DNA of 64,000 bases from CALBPI01 sp039033995 (lineage in GTDB: Bacteria > Pseudomonadota > Gammaproteobacteria > Steroidobacterales > Woeseiaceae). Position numbers and translations under genes: made by a program. This document shows positions 9,293 to 16,500 of the stretch, piece after piece. The stretch covers positions 98,149 to 162,148 of the forward strand of contig JBCCBP010000003.1 of assembly GCA_039033995.1 (NCBI GenBank), given 5' to 3'. Under the pieces are notes generated by a model. It was given only the letters and a program-made list of their open reading frames with translations, searched no databases and had not been told where the DNA came from. The first letter of the stretch is position 1; each line of letters begins with the position of its first letter.

Positions 9293-9790
9293 TCAAGCCG
9301 TTGCGGCTTGTTTCATGCGTGATTGTAAGCGCTTGCGTCGGAACCAGTTCATACGGTCGGCGACGAGCTTACCGTCGAAGTGGTCCATCTCATGTTGCAG
9401 GCACATCGCGTGCATCCCGGTGAGATCGCATTCGAAAGACTCTCCCGTCGCTGACTGGGCCTGCACGCGGACTTGTGCTGCCCGCATCACGATTGCGGAA
9501 ACGCCCGGCACTGATACACACCGCTCTTCAATCAGACCGAAACCTTTACGGTCGATAATCTTCGGGTTGACAAAGACTTCCGGCGTCGATTGATCGTCCG
9601 ATAAATCCATCACGAGGACTTGTTCTCGAACGTCGATCTGCGGGGCACAAAGACCAATCGATTTTGCATCGTGCATCGTCTCGATCAGATCGGTGACCGT
9701 TTGCTTCAGCCGATGGTCGAAGCGGGTCACCGGTTGGGAGTGTTCGCGCAATCGTGGATCCGGATACTCAATGATCGTTTGAATCGTCAT
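9293..9790 (-). CDS. def: Divergent peptide deformylase in the puc operon
   Basis: About 165 residues, normal deformylase length. All metal and catalytic residues are visible: Gln51 in SIGLCAPQ (motif I), Cys91 in ERCVS (motif II) and the HEMDH zinc site at 133-137 (motif III). Motif I normally reads GxGxAAPQ and motif II EGCxS, so glycines are replaced by Ser44 and Arg90 and an alanine by Cys48. This suggests a paralogue with altered specificity rather than the housekeeping enzyme. Its ATG overlaps the pucC stop as ATGA, so it is translationally coupled to an antenna-assembly gene. Deformylases remove the formyl group from N-terminal Met of new proteins. Confidence 0.88.
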   Translation of the reverse strand: MTIQTIIEYPDPRLREHSQPVTRFDHRLKQTVTDLIETMHDAKSIGLCAPQIDVREQVLVMDLSDDQSTPEVFVNPKIIDRKGFGLIEERCVSVPGVSAIVMRAAQVRVQAQSATGESFECDLTGMHAMCLQHEMDHFDGKLVADRMNWFRRKRLQSRMKQAATA

Positions 9791-11250
9791 GCCGTACGTC
9801 CCGACGTGATCGGTTCAGATGGCTCATTGTCATCGCCACGACTGCGGCGCTGACGACGTTGCTGTACCCCACGCAATAGCGGAATCGTCGCGAGAGCAGT
9901 CACAATCAACAGAGTAATCTCGGTGGCGTAAACGGCGAAGTAGGCTGTGGCCGTGCCACCCAAGCCAAACAAGCCGTCGCCGGCCCCCCAAAGCTGTACA
10001 GCGAGATCACGCAACGCGCCGCTGGATGCCATGGCGACACCGACTGCTGTCGCCTGCACAGCACCCCAGGCTCCAACAGCGAGTCCAGCCTGTTTTTCCG
10101 GAGCACGGTGCATGGTCGCGGTCAGGGTACCGTGACCAAACAGTGCACCACCGAAGCCAATCAAGAAGTTGCCGGCGAGGAACAGCGACAATTGGCCGAG
10201 TGGCGCGGCGGCAATCACGAGTGCGAAAGCGGGTAGGCCAATCATGGTGCCGTATTGCGCCATGATATACGGGTCTTTGCCGCGATTGACCTGACGTGAC
10301 GCGAATGCGAATCCAATCAGCCCGCCAAGTGCGAGCAGTGCGGTCAGTTTGGTTGTGGCCGCGACCGACATGCCTAACACCTGCCCGCCAAATGGCTCAA
10401 GCAATACATCCGCCATCGCGAATGCCATGGTGCCGACACCGACAATGGCTAGCCGCCGTCGCGTATCACTGCCGGCGCAAAATTCTTGCCACGATTCAGT
10501 AAAGGTCGGATCGGGTTCGCTCGGTTTTTTGTGACGTCGCGGGTCGCGCGTTTCCTGTTTCCACATCGCGACGCTATTTAATACGAGCGTAATGAGTGCG
10601 CAGCCCTGGATAACCTGAATCAGTCGGCCAGGCGAGAAATTTTCCAGCGCCTCGCCAAACACCAACGCGCTCGCGATCATACCGACGAGCAACATTACGT
10701 ACATCAAACCGACGACGCGGGCGTGCGACTCGCGTGGCGTCAAGTCGGTGGCGAGAGCAAGGCCGGCTGTCTGGGCCGTGTGCACACCAGCGCCGACAAG
10801 CAGGAATGACAGCGCCGCCGAGCTGTAGCCGATCCATAATGGCGTATTGGCCGCTTCCATTTTGCCAGCCAGTACGAGTAGTGCTAACGGCATGATGGCG
10901 AAACCACCGAATTGCCACAGCGTACCTTTCCAGATAAACGGCACGCGTCGCCAGCCAAGTGCGCAACGGTGTGTGTCTGATTGGTGCCCTATCAGGGCTC
11001 TGAAAGGGGCGAACACGAGCGGCAGCGCCAACATCAGTCCGACCAGCGAGGCGGGTACGGACAGTTCGACAATCATGACTCGGTTTAGGGTGCCGATCAG
11101 CAGCACCAACACCATGCCAGTGCTGACCTGAAAGAGGGACAGGCGTAATAAGCGTCGTAAGGGGAGATCGTCCGTCGCCACATCGGCAAACGGAAGGTAG
11201 CGTGGGCCAAGCTCGACCCACCAATGTGTTAGTCGTTCGCTCAGTCGCAT
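9787..11250 (-). CDS. pucC: PucC/BCD-family MFS protein for light-harvesting complex assembly
   Basis: About 487 residues with around 12 hydrophobic segments. The N-terminal LRRLLRLSLFQVSTGMVLVLLIGTLNRVMIVELSVPASLVG and the GHQSDTHRCALGWRRVPFIWKG loop are characteristic of the PucC/LhaA (BCD) branch of the major facilitator superfamily. These proteins help insert antenna polypeptides or deliver bacteriochlorophyll to them at the inner membrane. Position directly after pucBA identifies it as pucC. Paired hairpins in the pucA-pucC gap would lower pucC output relative to the antenna genes. It ends in an ATGA overlap with the deformylase gene. Confidence 0.93.
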   Translation of the reverse strand: MRLSERLTHWWVELGPRYLPFADVATDDLPLRRLLRLSLFQVSTGMVLVLLIGTLNRVMIVELSVPASLVGLMLALPLVFAPFRALIGHQSDTHRCALGWRRVPFIWKGTLWQFGGFAIMPLALLVLAGKMEAANTPLWIGYSSAALSFLLVGAGVHTAQTAGLALATDLTPRESHARVVGLMYVMLLVGMIASALVFGEALENFSPGRLIQVIQGCALITLVLNSVAMWKQETRDPRRHKKPSEPDPTFTESWQEFCAGSDTRRRLAIVGVGTMAFAMADVLLEPFGGQVLGMSVAATTKLTALLALGGLIGFAFASRQVNRGKDPYIMAQYGTMIGLPAFALVIAAAPLGQLSLFLAGNFLIGFGGALFGHGTLTATMHRAPEKQAGLAVGAWGAVQATAVGVAMASSGALRDLAVQLWGAGDGLFGLGGTATAYFAVYATEITLLIVTALATIPLLRGVQQRRQRRSRGDDNEPSEPITSGRTA

Positions 11251-11269
11251 TGTCGTGTCCCCGATTGCA

Positions 11270-11319
11270 CACTCTACCGCTAGAGTGAGACAACGGGATC
11301 CGGTTGCCCGGATCCCGTT
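11270..11319 (-). promoter_or_regulatory. Tandem intercistronic hairpins between pucA and pucC
   Basis: Two perfect stem-loops sit in the gap. One has a 12-bp stem, AACGGGATCCGG with CCGGATCCCGTT (11292-11319), closing on GCAA in the minus-strand RNA. The other has a 7-bp stem, CACTCTA with TAGAGTG (11270-11287). Neither is followed by a T-run. In known puf and puc operons such hairpins protect the antenna mRNA from 3' decay and reduce downstream expression; the same role is inferred here. Confidence 0.75.
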
Positions 11320-11376
11320 TGATTGGTGTCGTTGAAGTCTGGCTGGGCCGAAGCTTCGCCAGACGTCACGACATCA

Positions 11377-11520
11377 TTAGCCGCCGAAAAACGCCGGGAA
11401 CCAGGACGTGTTGTCCAGAACCGCGAAGTGAATCGTGAACGAGATCAATGCTACGGCTCCGAGGAAAACCGGAATACCGATGGTCGGGTTCACAACCAGC
11501 CACATACGTGATTGATTCAT
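11377..11520 (-). CDS. pucA: Light-harvesting antenna complex alpha subunit
   Basis: A 47-residue protein. It reads MNQSRMWLVVNP at the N-terminus, then one membrane segment with ALISFTIHFAVLDNTSWFPAF. His31 in TIHF is the expected bacteriochlorophyll ligand, and the flanking FAVL-NT-W pattern is standard for antenna alpha chains. AAGGAG lies upstream of the ATG, and the gene starts 18 bases after pucB stops. The absence of pufLM downstream and the presence of pucC indicate a peripheral (LH2-type) rather than core antenna. The absorption form cannot be predicted reliably from sequence alone. Confidence 0.95.
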   Translation of the reverse strand: MNQSRMWLVVNPTIGIPVFLGAVALISFTIHFAVLDNTSWFPAFFGG

Positions 11521-11538
11521 GGTGTGCTCCTTATGTTG

Positions 11539-11691
11539 TTAACCCAGCCAAGGGGTGAGAAACGCTACGAGAACGTGTGCGATTGCAGAGATGAAAAAGA
11601 ACACACGTGAGCCATCGATGATGTGCTTGTGAAGTTCTTCAGCTTCTCCAAGTGTTAGCCCGGTGGACCAACGGCGTGGTGAGTCAGACAT
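11539..11691 (-). CDS. pucB: Light-harvesting antenna complex beta subunit
   Basis: A 50-residue protein. Residues GLTLGEAEELHKHIIDGSRVFFFISAIAHVLVAFLTPWLG, described here in two parts (GLTLGEAEELHKHIIDGSR, then the membrane span ending in TPWLG), match the antenna beta family. The His in AIAH is the paired-bacteriochlorophyll ligand, and a second His pair lies before the membrane span. I chose the ATG at 11691 (MSDSPRRW) because GGGAG lies upstream; longer in-frame starts would enter the leader. First gene of the pucBAC operon, followed by pucA after 18 bases. Confidence 0.95.
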   Translation of the reverse strand: MSDSPRRWSTGLTLGEAEELHKHIIDGSRVFFFISAIAHVLVAFLTPWLG

Positions 11692-11802
11692 TTTTAGTCT
11701 CCCAAATTTCTGATGCTTAAGCTCAAACGAGGCCCCTAGTGCCTCATCACCCAACAAAGGTCGGGCGAGTCACCGAAACCAATCAAGGTCGACGGCACCT
11801 AG

Positions 11803-11832
11803 ACAGTACGTCTAACTAGGGCTAGATGTCAA
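11803..11832 (-). promoter_or_regulatory. Candidate sigma-70 promoter of the puc operon
   Basis: On the minus strand a perfect TTGACA (11827-11832) is followed, after 18 bases, by TACTGT (11803-11808), a weak -10 element. A start near 11796 would give a leader of about 105 bases before pucB. The -35 overlaps the promoter-proximal PpsR-type half-site, as expected for a repressed photosynthesis promoter. Confidence 0.5.
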
Positions 11833-11870
11833 TTAAAATTGTCATTTAACGCTGTCACGCTGAAATGACA
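11827..11870. promoter_or_regulatory. Paired PpsR/CrtJ-type operator
   Basis: One exact TGT-N12-ACA palindrome lies at 11853-11870. A near copy, TGT-N12-TCA, lies at 11827-11844, so the two are separated by 8 bases. PpsR/CrtJ represses bacteriochlorophyll, carotenoid and puc genes aerobically by binding cooperatively to two such palindromes at close spacing. The proximal copy covers the predicted -35 box of the puc promoter. Confidence 0.68.
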
Positions 11871-11907
11871 TGTCGAGATGGCGTAGCTAGACACTGTGGA
11901 GGCAACC

Positions 11908-11932
11908 AAAAACGGCACCCGAAGGTGCCGTT
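11908..11932 (-). terminator. Rho-independent terminator of the repeat-protein gene
   Basis: On the minus strand AACGGCACC-TTCG-GGTGCCGTT is followed by TTT. This is a 9-bp perfect stem with a stable TTCG loop. It lies about 50 bases after the stop of the minus-strand repeat-protein gene at 11980 and upstream of the puc promoter, so the two transcription units are separate. Confidence 0.85.
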
Positions 11933-11979
11933 GCGGTGTTACCAAGTGCCAGCGCCGACCCAGCGCCCGCAGGTGGCCG

Positions 11980-12651
11980 TTAGTCGCGCTTACTCAATAC
12001 GCGCAAACCCAGAAACGCCGAGAACGGCGCGGCTTTGCGGGACAGTTTGGCGACCGATGAGCCTTTTGCTGATTTGCCCTTGCTGACCAGTTTCATGCCC
12101 AGTTTCGATGAAAATGGCGCGGCTGTACGTGACATTTTGGAGATAGACGTGCCTTTGGCGCTTTTGCTCGCGCGCAGAACGGGTAGCCCAAACATCGACG
12201 ACAACGGTGTCGCCTTATGGCTGATCAACTTGATGCCGAACGATGAATCTTTGTCGAATTTCACGAGCTCAGTCTGGGAGCGGCTGTCGCTCAAAACAGG
12301 AATGCCTAACAGATCAGAGAAAGGCGCTGCATTGGACGGCGTATATTCGCGGATCGCGTCGCTATCGACGCAGTGCGCATTCAAGGTTTTTTCGACAAAT
12401 CTGCCGGTGTTCAGTTCAGACGGGCGGGATGACAGGATCGTCCGCCCCCGTGCTAGACCGGCGGCCAGGGCATCGCGATGCACGGCCTCGATGCTTCCGG
12501 CAGCGATGGCAGCATCAAGTTTGGCCGCAGCGCTTGGGTCCGATGCGCCTATCACGAGGCTTCTGCCGCGAGGCTCTTCACCCGCTACAAGCGCGTCAAT
12601 TACGGCATTCGCAGCCTGTTCGGATTCAAAAAGACGAGTAATGGGGTACAT
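11980..12651 (-). CDS. Unknown repeat protein upstream of the puc operon
   Basis: About 223 residues; not a family I recognise. The first about 80 residues (ITRLFESEQAANAVIDALVAG, LVIGASDPSAAAKLDAAIAAG) look like a small alpha/beta domain vaguely similar to stress proteins of the GSP17M kind. The C-terminal half carries about four copies of a motif of the form [KN]A[AT]P[FL]Sxx[LF]Gx[PKR][VL][LV][SR], the last two in a 30-residue unit rich in Lys and Ser (SKSAKGTSISKMSR, GKSAKGSSVAKLSR). There is no signal peptide or membrane segment. AAGGA precedes the ATG and a terminator follows. An overlapping plus-strand frame is rejected because the repeats read only on this strand. Confidence 0.7.
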   Translation of the reverse strand: MYPITRLFESEQAANAVIDALVAGEEPRGRSLVIGASDPSAAAKLDAAIAAGSIEAVHRDALAAGLARGRTILSSRPSELNTGRFVEKTLNAHCVDSDAIREYTPSNAAPFSDLLGIPVLSDSRSQTELVKFDKDSSFGIKLISHKATPLSSMFGLPVLRASKSAKGTSISKMSRTAAPFSSKLGMKLVSKGKSAKGSSVAKLSRKAAPFSAFLGLRVLSKRD

Positions 12652-13415
12652 GAATTAATCCTTCCCGATCATTGCGGGTACTAGTGCGACCAAACTATCG
12701 GGCTCGCGTCGCCGACTGTGCGTGAGTCTTGTTCGACAGTCTTGTCAGCGCACAGGCGCTTACCATCGGCAGAACTTAGACGGAACCTCGATATGGACAT
12801 TACAGTCCGTCCAATACCACTGTCAACATTTTGTCTATTTTTATGGGTATTCGTCTGGATTCAAATTATGATTCGCTTCTGAATCAATCGATTAGTTCAC
12901 CCGTCTGATGGCTCCAAGTATTGGCTTGCGAGCGCGCAAGCTGGAGTCGCGGGCCAGTTATCGGGGCGTATGGTGCGATGCCCTTTCGAGTGACCGATGC
13001 GTCTGAGTTCACGTTCCATCGTTCGTTCAAAGGGTGGCGGCATGCCCATTAAGTTAATCATGTTGCAGATTCGCTACATAATCGACATTGATTGCATGGA
13101 TCGTCACGGTGTATTGTCTCGGTTGATCAAACGGAATGCCGCGAAAGTGACATCACGCGACTGCTGGATATCGGCGTTGCGAGTTTGCAACAGCGCCACG
13201 CCTGTGAATAGTAGGGCTGAGTGGGTGTCCGTTTTGTTCAGAAGACGACGAACGCTGTGGCGCAAGGCGCCGAGTGGTTCGAACCAGGTTCTCAGGGAGA
13301 TTGGCCCGGGGTGGCCAGGGGGGGAGGTCGGATCGGGTTCAGCCCGGTCCGGCCTTTTTTGATATGGCGCTGGTCGTGATCGACGCTCGCATATTGCCGC
13401 GCTAAACTCAGACCG
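12652..13415. other. 764-base region without a convincing gene
   Basis: This is the longest non-coding stretch of the window. A plus-strand open frame at 12997-13362 shows no recognisable domain and runs through the terminator stem at 13326, so I do not accept it as a gene. The presence of that terminator implies that some plus-strand transcript, such as a small RNA or a kinase-gene leader, crosses the region. A 12-base word, GGTATTCGTCTG (about 12844-12855), recurs at 34011-34022. Confidence 0.5.
13326..13360 (+). terminator. Rho-independent terminator ahead of the kinase gene
   Basis: A 12-bp stem, GGTCGGATCGGG with CCCGGTCCGGCC (two G-U pairs), has a 5-base loop and is followed by six T. 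It ends 56 bases before the kinase start codon. It has no accepted gene upstream on this strand, so it either ends a small RNA or acts as an attenuator in the kinase leader. Confidence 0.75.
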
Positions 13416-15728
13416 ATGACAGATTGGCAGCAGATGACGAACGCCGCGCAGACGGCGCTGACCCTCAGTCCCGACGAACTCCGGCAGTATCTGGCTGATG
13501 CCGCGCTTAGCCCAGCAGACGTCGAGCGACTCAATACTCTAATGACGCGCCTCCGCGCACCGGCCGGATTCATGCAAACCGGTGCCAGCGAGGCCGCACC
13601 TGTACTGGAAGCCGGCGATCGGCTGAGTGTCTGGCGCGTCGATACGCTGATCGGCAGCGGCGGGATGGGCCAGGTCTATCGCGCCACGCGTGCCGATGGT
13701 GTCTACGAGCAAATCGTTGCACTGAAAGTGCTGCATACCGACGCCCAAGATCGTCGCGAGCGGTTCGCTGAAGAGCGCAAACGATTGGCTGTGCTCGAGC
13801 ACCCTGGGATTAGCCGCATTATTGATGGCGGCGTCACCGACGATGGTCGCGCTTATCTCGCGATGGAGCTGGTCGACGGTGAACCGATCGATCAATTTGC
13901 TGACGCCCAATCCCTGTCGCTGCAGTCGAAGTTACGGCTGTTTGTCGACTTGTGCCGCATTGTTCACTACGCCCATGGGCAGTTGGTGCTGCACCGCGAC
14001 CTGAAGGCGGCCAACGTGCTGGTAGACCAGTCGGGTCAGGTTCGTCTAATCGATTTTGGGATTGCGTCGGAACTCGGCGGCGAAGATGACCAAGGCGGGC
14101 CGTTAACGCTTGCGTATGCCGCACCGGAGCAATTGCTTGGCGAACCATTGTCTGTGGCCACCGACGTACACGGGCTCGGCATGTTGCTGCACCTGCTCGT
14201 CACCGGCGTACTACCGGCGCGGCAGCCCAATGGTGCCGTGCAGCCTGCAGCCGTCGCGCCGGCCGACTTACAGGCTATCCTTGATCGCTGTTTGCAATTT
14301 GATCGCGCGGCACGCTACGCCAGTGCGTCGATGCTCGCTGATGATGTCCAGGATTTTCTCGAGCACCGTCCGGTTTCCGCGCGTGAACCGAGTGGTCTTC
14401 ACAAGCTGGGTTTGTTCTTACGTCGCAATCCGTTGGGCAGTGCGTTATCGGTGGCTCTCGTGGCGGCGCTAACCGGTGGTGTCGTTAGTAGCTTGCGCTA
14501 CGCCAACGAAGCGCGTGCCGAGGCCGCTCGGGCGACTGAAGCCCTGACGTTGCTCGAGTTTCAGTACGAGCGAACCGAGGCCAACCTGAAAGCGCAGGAG
14601 GCCTATTCCGACGTCTTGCAGCGCGCGTTCGGCGGCGATGAAGATGCCGAACGGCTGACACAGCTCATGAAGTCGCGGTGGCAGGAGGCGATGGATCGAC
14701 GCGCCGATGACCCATTGCGGGCGGCGTCTTTGAGTTATGCGATTGGGCGTAACTTTTATTTCCGCGGCGATACGCGTCAGGCGCTGGAGGTGTTTGATCC
14801 GTGGATGACCGAGCGTTTCGGCCCGCAGGCGCTGATCGACAACGGCGAAGAAGTCTATGCCCTGATTCTGGAAGCAGGCGATCGTGAAGAAGAAGCGGAG
14901 CAACTGTTGCGTACGTTGGTAGATCGCTACGAAACACGCTACCCGAATGACCGCGCGAATCTCTTTAACTATGCGTTCAAGCTCGCGCGCATCACGCAGG
15001 CACCGGAGGACATCAGCCATGCAGAGACGCTGGTGCTCGCGCTGATCGAAACCGACACCGATCCGTTTGAGCGCTTGTTTCACCACAATCAACTGGGTTT
15101 CCTGAGGCTCGCCAAAGATGACCGAGAGGGCGCCTACGACGCTTTTGGTGTGACCGTGCAAATCTTTGAAGAGAACCCGAATCTGGCAGCCTATGGTCGG
15201 GATATCGCGCGTTTTAATCTCGCGGGACAGGAGTTGTCGTTGAAGCGTGATCTCGATGCCGCCGAAGTGTTGGCTGACAAAATTCTGAATGAAGATGTCG
15301 CGCTGAAAGGTGAAAGTCTACAGCTTGGGCGGGCGCTGTTTCTGAAATCGCTGATACAGAGTGAGCGTGGTCGGCATGATGCGGCGGCGAGCGCCATCGA
15401 GCAAGCGGTGCCATTGGTCGAGCGCTATAGCGGGACAGGCACCAAGCTGCATGTGATGGGCGAGTGCATTCGTGCGCTGACAGCGGCAACAGCAGACCAG
15501 CCCGTCGTTGCGACAGAAGCGCTCGCGGCCGCGGCGGCGTTGACCGACACCCTGGCCGAAGATGATGAACGGCGACAGTATGTGCTGCTCACCCAGGCAT
15601 TGATGGAGCGCACGCTCGGCGAATCCGCAGACGACTCAAGCGAGATGCTGACGACCACTGCGATGCAAGAAAGCATCCGCAAGAGCGCGTTGCAGTATTA
15701 CTTTTTTCGACTGCTGGAAGAGCGCTAG
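13416..15728 (+). CDS. Membrane-anchored serine/threonine protein kinase with TPR-like C-terminus
   Basis: About 770 residues. The Hanks-type kinase domain is complete: glycine loop GSGGMG (80-85), Lys104 in VALKVL, HRDLKAANVL (193-202) and DFG (213-215), then APEQ. A single membrane segment lies near 335-360 (NPLGSALSVALVAALTGGVV). The rest is alpha-helical and probably TPR-like (RQALEVFDPW, EEAEQLLRTLVDRY). The extended N-terminal 75 residues resemble kinases paired with ECF-like sigma factors. The sigma gene lies convergently 7 bases downstream, so the kinase probably controls it or shares its regulon. Phosphorylation targets are unknown. Confidence 0.92.
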   Translation: MTDWQQMTNAAQTALTLSPDELRQYLADAALSPADVERLNTLMTRLRAPAGFMQTGASEAAPVLEAGDRLSVWRVDTLIGSGGMGQVYRATRADGVYEQIVALKVLHTDAQDRRERFAEERKRLAVLEHPGISRIIDGGVTDDGRAYLAMELVDGEPIDQFADAQSLSLQSKLRLFVDLCRIVHYAHGQLVLHRDLKAANVLVDQSGQVRLIDFGIASELGGEDDQGGPLTLAYAAPEQLLGEPLSVATDVHGLGMLLHLLVTGVLPARQPNGAVQPAAVAPADLQAILDRCLQFDRAARYASASMLADDVQDFLEHRPVSAREPSGLHKLGLFLRRNPLGSALSVALVAALTGGVVSSLRYANEARAEAARATEALTLLEFQYERTEANLKAQEAYSDVLQRAFGGDEDAERLTQLMKSRWQEAMDRRADDPLRAASLSYAIGRNFYFRGDTRQALEVFDPWMTERFGPQALIDNGEEVYALILEAGDREEEAEQLLRTLVDRYETRYPNDRANLFNYAFKLARITQAPEDISHAETLVLALIETDTDPFERLFHHNQLGFLRLAKDDREGAYDAFGVTVQIFEENPNLAAYGRDIARFNLAGQELSLKRDLDAAEVLADKILNEDVALKGESLQLGRALFLKSLIQSERGRHDAAASAIEQAVPLVERYSGTGTKLHVMGECIRALTAATADQPVVATEALAAAAALTDTLAEDDERRQYVLLTQALMERTLGESADDSSEMLTTTAMQESIRKSALQYYFFRLLEER

Positions 15729-15735
15729 CCGGCGT

Positions 15736-16305
15736 CTATTCGGCAATGCCAAGCGCGTTCGCCAGCCAGTCTCGCGCGGCGCGCCAGTCGCGGCGCACCG
15801 TGCGCGTCGATAGCCCGAGTGCTTCTGCGGTCTCGTCCTCCGTCATGCCGGCGAAGTAGCGCGCGTCGACAATCCGCATCCAACGTGGGTTCTCTTGCTC
15901 CAGCCGCTCTAACAGATCTGCGATCGCGATAATCTGTTCGGGCGTTTCACTGAATTCGGCATTGAATTGCTCAGCCTCTTCGAGGCTCCCTGTTGACTGA
16001 CCGCCACCCCGCTTGTCGGTCAGGCGAGCACGCGCGTGATCGACGATGACCTGACGCATCGCGAGCGATGCCGTACGCATGAAATGCTCCTGCGATTGCC
16101 AGACATGCTTGCCGCTCAGCTTCAAAAAACTCTCGTGCAACACATCGCTCGTTTGCATCGTATCGCTGAAACGTGCACCGCGTCGTCGTGAGCGCGCCAG
16201 TGTCAGCAAGACCTGATAGCCCTCGCGGAACAGGCCTTCTGCGACGTCTCGCTCGTTGCTCGCATACCCCGTTAGCGCGGCTTGCGGTGTGCTCTGTTCT
16301 GTCAT
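15736..16305 (-). CDS. ECF-like RNA polymerase sigma factor (TIGR02999-like)
   Basis: About 189 residues. Region 2 is visible in TSDVLHESFLKLSG, and region 4 in ARYFAGMTEDETAEALGLSTRTVRRDWRAARDWLA. The segment MRQVIVDHARARLTDKRGGG is typical of the sigma family commonly found next to Ser/Thr kinases in proteobacteria. It should direct RNA polymerase to a small set of promoters. No anti-sigma factor gene is adjacent; the convergent membrane kinase is the likely signal input. The target promoters cannot be deduced here. Confidence 0.88.
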   Translation of the reverse strand: MTEQSTPQAALTGYASNERDVAEGLFREGYQVLLTLARSRRRGARFSDTMQTSDVLHESFLKLSGKHVWQSQEHFMRTASLAMRQVIVDHARARLTDKRGGGQSTGSLEEAEQFNAEFSETPEQIIAIADLLERLEQENPRWMRIVDARYFAGMTEDETAEALGLSTRTVRRDWRAARDWLANALGIAE

Positions 16306-16500
16306 CGCGTGTCGTGGTTTTCGGTGACGCCCAAAAAAAAATGGCTTGCTAGTGTCCGGTTATAGCAATGCATCGCGTTATAGCTAATACAACAGCAACA
16401 AAAACCAGCGGTCGAGCCGCGGTTCACAGCATGCGTGCGACAGCGACAGTGTCGATGACAGTGAGTAGATGCGTGTGCTGCTGAACTTCAAGCAGAGTGA

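Noticed and set aside
12035..12658. A 207-codon plus-strand open frame over the repeat-protein gene
   Set aside because: The opposite strand shows a protein repeat, a ribosome-binding site and a matching terminator; the plus-strand product has none of these.
13270..13295. GGTTCGAACC resembling a tRNA T-arm
   Set aside because: The flanking bases do not pair as a T-stem, and no anticodon arm or acceptor stem can be formed.
12997..13362. A 121-codon plus-strand open frame ahead of the kinase
   Set aside because: It runs through the stem of the terminator at 13326-13360 and has no domain or strong start signal.
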